DNA from: Meandrina meandrites | Lineage: Eukaryota; Cnidaria; Anthozoa; Scleractinia; Meandrinidae | Direction: 5' to 3' | NCBI GenBank assembly: GCA_963693305.1 | Contig: OY855908.1 | Coordinates: 34,181,805 to 34,245,804 of the forward strand | DNA: 64,000 bases | In this document: positions 44,001 to 54,900 of the stretch, one piece after another | Position numbering within the stretch: position 1 is the first letter of the stretch | Layout of the letters: every line of letters begins with the position of its first letter | Notes under the pieces: model-generated | Told to the model about the DNA's origin: nothing | What the model saw: only the letters and a program-made list of their open reading frames with translations | Databases searched by the model: none | Translations under genes and position numbers: made by a program

Positions 44001-47000
44001 CATTGACGCAACTGTTGTGTCCCGGATATTGGACGCTGGTGGGCACATCATTGGCAAGTCTGTTTGTGAGAATTTGTGTTGTGACGGAGGAAGTTTTACG
44101 TCAGTAACAGGCCCTGTATTGAATCCGTACAACAGTACACGGATGGCAAATGGCTCGTCATCTGGATCGGCTGCATTGGTAAGACTTCCACCTCGGACTT
44201 CCATCGAGAATTATTTTTTTTCTCGGTAATACATTGACAGTCCGCTCTATTTTGGTTAACACTAAGTCAAACCCGTTTCTGATAGGTCGCTGGTGGTCAC
44301 GTGGATATGGCATTAGGAGGAGATCAAGGGGGGTCCATTCGAATGCCTGCAGCAGCGTGTGGCATTGTGGGACTAAAACCTACATACGGGTTAGTGCCAT
44401 ATACGGGCATCATGCCAATAGAGTTCACTTTGGATCATACGGGACCTATGGCCAGGACTGTTCACGATACAGCTTTGATGTTAGAGGTCAGACAAATTGC
44501 TTTTCACTTGATTTGAGTAGCTATAAAGAATTTTTTTCGTGAATGATCTTATTTGTGCTTAGGTTCTGGCCGGGCTTGATGGAGAACTGGATCCAAGGCA
44601 GCCACGAGACTTATCTGTACCTGAATCGTACTCGACACAGGTACTGGAATTATGCTCACGTGTCTAAGGCTAAAAAAATCCTGGCATTTTCCCAATTCTT
44701 GTTGTTTCTGTTGCTGTTGCTTATTTCTCGGATGCATCACAAGAAAGGGCCATTTAGTGTTGAACGTTATTTTCCAGTTAACAGGTGAAATATCGCATTT
44801 AAAACTCGGCATGTTGAAGGAAGGGTTTGGACTTCCCAACTCCGAAGCTGATGTGGACGAGCTTGTAAGAAATGCCGCTGACCGCCTGAGACGTGAGGCA
44901 GGCGCAACAGTAGAGGAAGTGTCCGTCAAGATGCATTGTGATGGTATTTAAATCTTTATTGTGAATCAAATTACACACACAATATAACCACAACGTAAAC
45001 TGAAGGTAACAAAGGTAAATATCCCTGTTGAAAAGTTATATAACGCGTTAAAAAGATGTTTAGAGGACATTACATGGTGACGAGAAGTCATGAATTTCAT
45101 GTTCGTTTGGCAAAAAATTATTGTTTTTCCCACGGGAACAGCGTGTAATGTTCTTTTTGTTATATAAACGAAATCTACAGAAGTCAATCGAAAGCACAAA
45201 CCGTTAATGAACGATTTTATGTCGGCTTAGTGAAGTTAACTTCTCTACCGCTCGCCATCTTTCTAACGGCGTTTGACAACGTTTGGCAGCCTTGCAATGG
45301 CGCGAAATGACGTCATTGATATCCCCACTAGTGAAGATATGGATGTAAATTCGTATGAATTTTATCAGTGGTCTATTTTCCAGTAAAACACTCGCGTCTA
45401 TAAAATAAAGAGGTTATTGTCTGAGAACTGAAGCAAGCAATGGATCGATCAGATTTGAGTGAATCAGACGCACGTTCACCCCCTACCCCCCTCGCAGGCA
45501 GGCAGGCAGACAGATAGGCAGACAGACAGATAAGGCCATGGCAAACAAGGGCACATTGTTGTGGACACATCATGTGCAGTCTGCAAGTTAGCTAGTCACA
45601 GTAAGTCAGTCAGTCATGCAATCGGTCAGTCAGACAGCCAGTGAATGAGCCATTCCATGTCAAGCTATTTTGTCAGTGGAAATAAGCAAGACATTCATTC
45701 ATTCATTCCATTCATTCATTCATTCATTCATTCATTTATTCATTCATTCATTCATTTATTCAGTCAGTCAGTCAGTCAGTCAGTCAGTCAGTCAGTCATT
45801 AAGTCACCTACTCAGCATTTTTCTGCTTATCTGACAGTCTATCTGAGAATCAGTCTCACGGTCGTTCAATACACTGTAATTCATTCAATTTACAAATTCC
45901 TTAAGAATTTATGCAAATTATACAATTTTTGCTTTCATGTCCCAGCTGCAAAGATATTTATGGCCATTTTCGCTGAAGGAGCAACACGAATGATGCTCGA
46001 TGGAGCAGGTATGGTCCAAAAGCTTCTTTACTTTCCAATTCATCCCTGGGGTTATTTTAGTCTTCGTAATTAGTTATACCCTGGAATAAAAGAGGTGTAT
46101 CGTTGTTTGTGTGTGGGAGGGGGGTGGTAGGGAGGGGGTACTCTCTTATATAAGCTATATAAGTATGTACGACCCCAAGTGATATTGGGTTCTGAGCCGT
46201 TTACCTCTGTAAAAGGGTGTACATTTGGACCATTTTGGTCAGGGTATGGTTTGTGCACTCTGGTCCGATTTTCCAACTTCTGGCCCTTATCTTCTAAACT
46301 GGGGATTGCTACTCAGTGTGTTATCAATTGTTTCTTTCTCCCAGGTTTTGGCACAAGTGCAAAGATGTATTACGACACCACTTTACAAGAGGCTTTCGCT
46401 CGTGGTCTGAAGGCAAACCCAAACGATTTACCAGCCACGTGCAAGCTTACCTTCATTAATGGACGTTATCTTCTGTCGGAGTACAATGGCACTTTTTACG
46501 GCAAAGCACAGAACTTAGGGCGAGAGCTGTGTAAAGCTTATGACAAAGTTCTTGAAGACTATGATGTACTGCTGATGCCGACCATTCCTAAGAAGGCACC
46601 AACTTTTCCGTCGGCAAACCCATCATTTGAAGGTAGGGGAAGAGACACAGGGATCTTGACATGAACAGCCAGCCTCTAAATTTGCCCAAGATCTGGTGCT
46701 ACCTGTGGTGGGGGATCTTGGGCCTTGTCCCACCACCGTTCCTAAAAAGTAGCCCCTTTTTTCGTGAAAGAAATGGCTCTACACTCTCCCGCTTTCCCCA
46801 CCCCTTTTGAGGGGGGCCTCTGCATCCATATAAACGTTGCCGCAAATGGATGCAATTTTAACTCAACTGCATATAATATGAGGGATAAGGTTTATTGCAG
46901 TTTTTCTACCGTAATGCCATGCGTAAGCACATTTACGCATGACACATTTTCTCCTCTTAACAACAGCTCACGTGGGTCGTAAGACTTGCTCCAAGTTGTC

Positions 47001-47247
47001 AGTTTTCCAAACGAATTATCTAGAATTATTTTTTATTTTTGTTTTTGCAGAGTACTTGGAAAAATCCTATGAAAGTATCCCAAACACGGCACCTTTTGAC
47101 GTCACAGGTCACCCAGCCCTGTCAATCAACGCCGGCTTGAGTGATGGCTTACCAGTTGGTATGATGATTGTGGGAAAAAAGTTTGACGAGGCCACTGTTC
47201 TTAATGTCGCCTACACTTACGAGAAGATCAGAGACGCTACTAATTAG
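41058..47247 (+). CDS. Amidase-signature hydrolase, paralog B
   Basis: Ten exons: 41058-41091, 42314-42427, 43134-43263, 43866-44178, 44286-44486, 44563-44640, 44778-44943, 45946-46008, 46345-46632 and 47051-47247. Total 1584 nt, 527 residues. Starts [12 protein letters not shown]; two adjacent ATGs are possible. Triad: K115 in VAIKDC (Cys where A and C have Asn), S190 in [11 protein letters not shown]214 in [11 protein letters not shown]. Residues about 13-49 form the helical N-terminal arm ([16 protein letters not shown]); the C-terminus has [20 protein letters not shown], conserved in the amidase family. Very similar to A, which lies divergently upstream, and less so to C. A 152-bp tandem duplication precedes exon 4 and doubles its acceptor. 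The donor of exon 5 (GTCAGA) is weak. No signal peptide, so probably cytosolic. Confidence 0.92.
41703..41766. repeat. 15-bp tandem repeat in amidase B intron 1
   Basis: Three to four copies of CCTCGAACGTTATAG with one extra A in the second copy. Confidence 0.85.
42066..42153. mobile_element. Short palindromic element in amidase B intron 1
   Basis: TTCGATGGTTTAACATATAA with the inverse TTATATATTAAAACCATCGAA about 50 bp later, a near-complete foldback of about 88 bp. Confidence 0.65.
42572..42905 (+). mobile_element. tRNA-derived SINE, second family
   Basis: The tRNA-like head starts GGGATAGCGCAGTGATGAG (A-box) and has a perfect B-box GGTTCGATTCC about 35 bases later. A GC-richer body of about 250 bp follows, ending CCCCAAATAACCAATTACG. 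It lies in amidase B intron 2. A related head is at 55168-55245. It is not a functional tRNA gene, because the arms do not all pair and the sequence runs straight into the SINE body. Confidence 0.85.
43565..43868 (+). repeat. Exact 152-bp tandem duplication containing a splice acceptor
   Basis: 43565-43716 and 43717-43868 appear identical base for base. Each unit ends ATATTTTCAGGTG, so the exon 4 acceptor exists at 43712-43713 and 43864-43865. Within each unit is a frame reading [19 protein letters not shown], coding-like but unrecognised. Confidence 0.92.
45485..45800. repeat. Tetranucleotide microsatellites in amidase B intron
   Basis: A succession of (GGCA)n, (CAGA)n, (CATT)n and (CAGT)n tracts. 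It sits in the same intron position as the (GACT)n array of paralog A. Confidence 0.88.
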
Positions 47248-48699
47248 AAAATTAATGTTAAATTTTAGTTTGTCTTTCATGGTTCAATGTGAACTTCATT
47301 CTCTAAAAATATCCACGTGATCTTCGTATATAAATTTTATTTAGGAAATAGTAAACGAGCCCAGGTACGTTGCGTTGTTGAGTTATATAAATGTTAACAC
47401 GCGTGAACTTTTAAGAACATGTGAGAGATTATAACTGAAGTACATAGTAGGAGAGACGTACTTCTCGAGCGTTCTGAAAACGTTATAGGTGCACGAGGGA
47501 CAAGTTAACTACTTCCTTTATAAAATGTTCAAGAAATTGCACGCACTAAAACTCGCACGTTAGGCAGCAGACTGCATTATAACTCGATAAAGCACGCACG
47601 TGACCTAGGACGCACGTGACTTGGGTGCTATAGTGAGCTCGAATTATAGGGCGTGTTATTCGTTAAACGATAATTAGTTCTTATTGACCGAGTAGGAGAT
47701 CTGTATTGGAGAATTTTTACCATGTACATGTTCTGAGGTCATGATTACAGACCGAAAGCAGTGAGGTTGGTACTCACGACCAAGGTTTACTTTGAAGTCG
47801 CTTTTAGTTTTTACCGAGTGCTTTTGGTGAATTTGGTCGTTCCCATTCCCATCATCATCATCATCATTATTATTACTATTATTATTGCGAGACATGCTTA
47901 TAAAATGGCCTCAGACAAAGCGTTATGTGATTAAATTTTAACAAAAACATTGTAATGCATATGGCTTCATGGAGATTGAGAAATTAAACTGTCCAGTTAA
48001 TGTTATGGAATTTCTAAATTTGTCTTGCTGGTAAAATGACTGGTTTCTTTACTAACTCCCCTGTATATGTAACGAACTCACACTGGCCCAAATGAAAGTA
48101 AGGATATCTATCACGTCACGCGCGAGTTCTCAGAAATAGCAAACTTAGTGTGATAAACACATCGGGTGAACGTCGACAAACTTCGGACGATCGCGACTCT
48201 TGGTGGTTTGTCATCAGTGTTACAAAAAATGTTTGTTTGCCTAAAAATAAAACAAGAAAACTATCAGGTTAGGTTATAGAGCAGGCAGAAATATTTTTTG
48301 TGGTCAAAACTATAGCTCTGAAGCGCTTTTCAGAACAGAAGTGTTTAGCCATGCATCCGCCATGTTTTTGTCCCTCTGGAATACCATCAGTAAAGTAGAG
48401 TCTACCAATAATGTTATTCGCTTTTACTAGGAATCTCATTAGATTTCACTTCTAAATTATTATCACGTCTGAAAATTGAAAAATGCGATAAAATATCCGT
48501 TTTTGTGACAGTTCAGAAACACGTTAATCCGCGACACCACAAATTTCAAAATTCTTTATCTCTTACACAAAGCAACTGATTGATATCAAAATTTAAATAG
48601 CGGTTTATATTATCTATATTTTTTTTTTTGTATAGAAAATGTAAAAAGAATAGCTTTGTAGGATTACATGTAGCAATTGGAAATACCGTAAAAGCTCTA
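47248..48699. other. Intergenic region between amidase B and the 48700 ORF
   Basis: Includes the amidase B 3' UTR and AT-rich DNA with a short (CAT)n/(TAT)n run near 47850-47885. No gene or repeat family was recognised. Confidence 0.45.
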
Positions 48700-48945
48700 T
48701 TACGCCTCTGGAGGTGGTGAGTGGGGTTCTTGTTCCTTGTTCTCACTTAATTTTGGAAGGATTGGATCGGAAATCGTCAAACGTTTTCGGGTTAAGTTTG
48801 CGATCTCCGGTTCTCTGTAACCTCGTCCCAGGGGGGCGCTTTTCCTTCTATTGACATCATTTATTTCTTGTGGATCGTCTGTCACGGCAGTCACGCAACG
48901 AAGTAGTCTGGCTGAGATACGTGAGCCTATCGCAGACTCAACCAT
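48700..48945 (-). CDS. Hypothetical small protein, divergent from amidase C
   Basis: 81-residue frame from ATG at 48945 to stop at 48700 on minus, starting 33 bases from the amidase C start codon on plus. Composition is protein-like: an N-terminal amphipathic segment (RISARLLRCVTAVTDDP), then a basic/polar region (NRRKSAPLGRGYREPEIANL) and an acidic-proline tail (KEQEPHSPPPEA). It could be a real small gene sharing a bidirectional promoter, a first exon, or a chance frame over a CpG-rich promoter. I do not recognise it. Confidence 0.4.
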   Translation of the reverse strand: MVESAIGSRISARLLRCVTAVTDDPQEINDVNRRKSAPLGRGYREPEIANLTRKRLTISDPILPKLSENKEQEPHSPPPEA

Positions 48946-48977
48946 AACTCTCCTGGAATATCAAGTCGTGTCTCGAT

Positions 48978-51900
48978 ATGGCGGAAGGTAATGAGCAAGG
49001 TATGTGAGTTCTAGGAAATATTAAAATGTTAATTAGTACTACAAAACTTTATTGAAATCCAAGACATTCAAAAATCAGCGAAGCGAGGTAAAAAAATATT
49101 CACAGCGTAATTTGAATCATTTGACTGTTTTACATGTTCGGTCTCAGTCTAGTCGCAATTGCAGAGGCGACGATTGTAAGTTTAGACTGTACGTCACTTC
49201 ACCTATGCTTACTGTTTTGTTTCGATTCACTGCAATTCAATTTATGAAATCGTTATTTGAATCTGCCTTCGAGTTTATACGTATGGTCAGCTGGGCCAGT
49301 CACCCATTGCATTCGCTCGCTCGCTCGCGAACCTTGAACAATAATCATTAAAAAAACAGCACTTTCATGTGTTTGAACGGTCTCAGTCTTAGACTCAGTA
49401 CCACAAGCGAGAGGGACAGAAACTGCTAGAGCCGAGAAGGATTCGACGTGTTAAATTTAATTTATACACAAGTAAAACGTATGCATCTAAAAACAATGAA
49501 ATCACGCATAATGCAAGTATTGTGTGACCACTGGTAACAAAAGTGTACTACATGTATAAGAGACTGTACGGATTTAAAATTGAGCGTAATTTAAGTCTGT
49601 ATGGATTTGAAACTGAGTTGAAAATCTCTTTTTTCCTTTGAAAAGCTACAATAGCTTAGCTGGAGTCCTTTATCTGTCTTTTTAGTGCTTCGGAAAGCCT
49701 TAAGCGCAATTTTTGTGTTAATGGTCTGTCACGTACTTAGGTAGACCGTTGAAACGAAAACCCCGCGTATGGCTTTCCAAAGCGCTAAGCAGACAAATAA
49801 AGGACACCAGGTAACTGGTGAAAAAAAAGAGATATTTCCGACTCAAATGGCAATTTCAAATCCATACAAACTCATATTACGCTCAATTTTTAAATCCATC
49901 TTTCATGTCTCCCGAGGCGTTTCTGTTCTTGAAGTTATCGCATACACTGATCGTTTTTTTCATATTTCTCTCTGCTCCACTCCTCAGAAAAGCTCTACAA
50001 AGAGCCTGCTGTCCGTGTACCAAGCCTTTCGCGTTTATCTGAAATTGCGAAAGGCCTGGGACTAGACCTTGAAGAGAGTGAGCTTGCAGCCTATCGAGGT
50101 GAGCTTTTTGTCTGTTACAGTTTACTGTCAAACAGAGTTCTGAATGTAACAATCTGCCATGGCAAGTGCCAATTCCCCGGGCTTGGAACAATTTTCCCTA
50201 CCCTATTTTAGACCAGACCCCGAAATCAATACCCTTTATCAGACCAGACCCTACCCGGGAACTGCTTTGGTTTGTGCATACATTTAAGATGGGATACAAA
50301 TTACCGAAGGTTTTAAATCGTACTCTCAATCAATCAATTAATCAATCAATCAATCAAGTTGTTAACGTCGTGACGTGGGATGAGGTTGCCCTCCATATGC
50401 AAGCCAGGGGCTCATGTATAAAACGCATGACAATAATAAGCTTGAAATTAAGTAGATGTGAATTATTAGAGAGCACTAGGGGCGGACCTAGGGGAGGGTG
50501 CACCCCCCTCCCACTCCCCCCCCCCCCCCCCCCCCACCATGAGATGACCGGGCGGCTTTCTAATAACAGGTGTTTTGCACAAAAAAACTGTGTGCACCCC
50601 ACCTAAGAAAAATCCTGGATCTGCCCTTGTATTACACCCCCTAAAATTGGGTCCCCGCTGCAGAAAGCTGATTTTCCCTATTACCTTTAATAATTGGTTT
50701 ATTCACACAACCTGTGTACAGTTGCTTTTACTTTGACCTTTTTACTTGGCAAATAGGTAAATATTTCGTCAATGTATGAGAAACTTATCCTGAACTTAGC
50801 TTAATTTTTTTATTAAACAGGGGCAATCGCAGGCTCTTTGGCCGATACTTATCAAAGGCTGTACGAGTTACCAGACCCCAAGCTGCCAGTGAAGTATCCT
50901 CGGACACCAGGTTACAGACCAGCACAGGAAGACAACCCTTACAATGCCTGGTGAGAAAAACGATCCGAGAAAAGGGATAAATCGAGACAAGTGCCAATCA
51001 AACAGACGGACAAGCACATAAGAAAAACAAGTAGAATGTAAATTCTTCGGGTTAACGAGTTGCATTGGCGACTCATTCATTCCCTCACAAGAGAGCTCAG
51101 CTTAACAAAAGACACAGGTAGCCAAAGCTTAGGATACGACTGAAAATAAATAAAATGATCTAAAATTGTCAAATGTTTATTGTTTTATCAATCTTATATT
51201 ACATATTCATGTGAGCTTTGAAAATTAGCATAATATGCTAATTCTAAAATTGCTCCCTACTAGTCTAAGCGAAGCGAAAGGTAGCACACTCGAACCGCCA
51301 TAATGCCGACCCGTGTTCATGAAATGAGCTGTAATTCTCAAAGTTTGCTATCTTCCCCTCAAAACGCCTCAAATTCAAAGGCTTCGATAGTCATTCTATA
51401 AATACATACCGAAAAAGTGCCCAATGTTACATCCTTTCCCCGTCAAAACGACAATAATTTAGTGGTAAACCTCCACGAACCATCCGCGGCCCGAGCGCCT
51501 CTGCAATTTTTCTCATTTAAACATATGCAATTTGGAACCACAAAAGCCACTTTCTAGGGGAGGTGTATGCAATGTCGCGTGCGACACATGATGAAGTGTA
51601 ATCAAATCATGTGTCGCACGCGACATTGCATACACCTCCCCTAGAAAGTGGCTTTTGTGGTTCCAAATTGCATATGATTAAATGAGAAAAATTGCAGAGG
51701 CGCTCGGGCCGCGGATGGTTCGTGGAGGTTTACCACTAAATTATTGTCGTTTTGACGGGGAAAGGATGTAACATTGGGCACTTTTTCGGTATGTATTTAT
51801 AGAATGACTATCGAAGCCTTTGAATTTGAGGCGTTTTGAGGGGAAGATAGCAAACTTTGAGAATTACAGCTCATTTCATGAACACGGGTCGGCATTATGG

Positions 51901-54900
51901 CGGTTCGAGTGTGCTACCTTTCGCTTCGCTTAGACTAGTAGGGAGCAATTTTAGAATTAGCATATTATGCTAATTTTCAAAGCTCACATGAATATGTAAT
52001 ATAAGATTGATAAAACAATAAACATTTGACAATTTTAGATCATTTTATTTATTTTCAGTCGTATCCTAAGCTTTGGCTACCTGTGCAAAAGATAGCTCAA
52101 AAATACTACAACCCGCTTGTTAATGACTCTGGAAGCAAAAATTTAAAAATTGGATATATCTATTCAATATCTTTTAAAGCGAGAAAAAGGAGAAAAAAAA
52201 TGCAATGCTACTACTTTTGGTAAGTTTTAACTTGTAGTGATTAAGCACAGACCGGAGTGTGATGAAACACACTGTGAAGGTACCAAAGTGTGCAGTATAT
52301 ATATTAATGACCATTCTTTGTCAGGTACTGGCGCTGTGACATCAAGGGAGCATCAAATGGCAAACTCTATGGCAAGACGGTGGCCATTAAGGACAACACG
52401 TGTGTGGCAGGAGTACCCATGATGAACGGTTCCTTCACCCTGGAAGGCTTTGTCCCGGATGTTGATGCTACCGTGGTGACCCGGATATTGGAGGCTGGTG
52501 GGCACATAGTCGGCAAGAGTGTCTGTGAGAATCTGTGTTTAAGCGCAGCAAGTTTTTCTGCGGCAACGGGACCTGTGGTGAATCCACACAATAACACAAG
52601 AGTGGCTGGAGGATCCTCTTCAGGATCCGCGGCTTTGGTGAGGAAATATTATTTATTATGTAACTTTATTTACAGCTATTACAATAAACATTGTTGGACT
52701 GAAGCTTTAAGCTTAAAGAGAAGACCGAAAGGTAGTATGGGCGAAGGTAGCGTGTTCCACGCGTGCTGAATACTTATGAGATATAATGATATAACAAACG
52801 AAACTTTGTGCGTTTCCTTTCTCTTTAGACATGTGAAGAAAAGATCCTTTTTTGCCGCATTTGCTTTTAAACGAATAATCCAAACCATGGAACGGAGAAA
52901 GAAAGGATACAAGAAACGTCTCACGGAAAGCAAAACAAATACTTCACGTGCAGAAATACAAACTTGTAGATTTCCTCAACGCTTTTATGCAAATTCCAGT
53001 AAATACCAGCCATACCACCATTCGGTCGTGACTCGCGTAGGCTTGAACAACGTTAATTAAAAATAGCTGCATACACGGATAAAAACATCAGGGCTTTTAT
53101 ATCTTCGGATGGAGTCTTAAAATTTGCCTAGAAAGCTGGCGCTCAGTACGTTACTCCAGTTTCCATATGGTGCGAAATAAATGACTTTTTAATTATGCGG
53201 GCAGTGAAGTACAAGGACACGCGGAAATCAATCTGAGCTAAGACGCAGACTTAGCTCCCAAAAACTGATCATTCTTTCTTTAGCAAATTAGTTGAAAAAC
53301 AATTGCAAGAAAAACAAGCTTTCTGGCGCCTTATTGGTATTTTTATCTGTAGAAATTGCAATTGTGCGTGACTTAGTACATCATACACATTATAGCAACA
53401 TCCCTGATTGGCTGAGGCCATCGGGGAAGGGGCCTGGTGCTGTTCGTTCCCTGTTTAAATGTATATCTTATTAGCGGATATTTTAGTGTGTAGGGTGTTC
53501 GCTGTATATTTTTAAATCTGGCGGTATTTTGGCGAGCCCGTACGCGTCAGAATACAAATGACGACGAAGTAAAAGCGTAGAGTGATACTACACACTAAAG
53601 TCAGTATCTGATACGAGAGATTTATTGTCCAACTACACGGGACCTTCTAAACTGGTCTTGTGGAGTGCAAATATCGTGAGATATTTTAAATTCTTTTAAA
53701 ATTGCTTGAGCCGTCACGAGTAGTGTAAATCCTTAATTGATCGAGCTTTCGTTCGAATACTCATTCGAATACTCATTTTTCATGACAAAAAAAAAATACA
53801 AACCCTTGCGGATTAATTGGCACGTCACGGCTTATCAAGTTAAAATCTAATGATAAATTTGCCTGCTCTCGATCTCAGCCATTCACAGAAAACTGATCTT
53901 TTCACAGTCAAAATAATACGCGTAATTTTCATAACTTTTTTCTTTTCTGTTTAAAGGTGGCCGGAGGAAAGGTTGACATGGCAACGGGCGGAGACCAGGG
54001 AGGCTCAATAAGGATTCCTGCCGCCGCGTGTGGCATTGTGGGATTAAAACCCACATACGGGCTAGTTCCATATACGGGCATCATGCCAATAGAGTACACT
54101 GTGGATCATACGGGACCTATGGCAAGGACTGTTCACGATACAGCTCTAATGTTGGAGGTACAGAGTTTTTAATTGGTTAATAATAGCTAAGAGGAGATTT
54201 AAGAAAAGCGTTGACGTTAACAAAGATTGCCCTTTTTTAGGCTATAGCAGGGTATGACGGGGAACTGGACCCAAGGCAGCCACGTGACCTTAAAGTTCCG
54301 GAGTATACTGCATTGGTAAGATTGTTTCAGCTTTTTCGTCGTGAACTGTAGAAACTATCTCAAGGTGAAAAAAATGAAGGTAAAAAATGCTGTTAAAATT
54401 TTTAAACTAAACGTTTTCGATTTTTAAGATCATTGTCAGAGTTATATGGCTATTTCTGCAGAGTGAACATGCGTGTTCTTATATGACATGTAATGCTTAA
54501 ATAAAGATTGCGTAATGCCAGTTCCCATAGAGAACAAAGTAAGTTGGAATGCTTGTACTTGTTATTAAGTTTAGGATCGAAGCGTGCGATGTTAAGCCGA
54601 AATTTTCCGTTCTAAAAACGCAAATGTAAAGCGTACAGTGGCTAAAGTTGTTTTGATACAGTGTTTTTCTTATAAAAGACGTTTTTCCAATAAGAACGTT
54701 CAAGGCAGAGAGAGGCCAACATTTTAAGAACATGATAAGAATGTATTTGCATTCAAAAGTTACACTATGTATGTCAGGATTAGTTTAAAGGTTTGTGTGT
54801 CCCTTAAAACTGGGTTGTTATCGTTCATTTCGTTTTTGTCAGCTCACAGGAAAGATTGAAGGCTTGAAGATAGGAATCTTAAAAGAAGGGTTTGGTTTAA

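Noticed and set aside
49052..49351. 99-codon plus frame in amidase C intron 1
   Set aside because: No phase-compatible splice sites with exons 1 and 2 and no recognisable domain.
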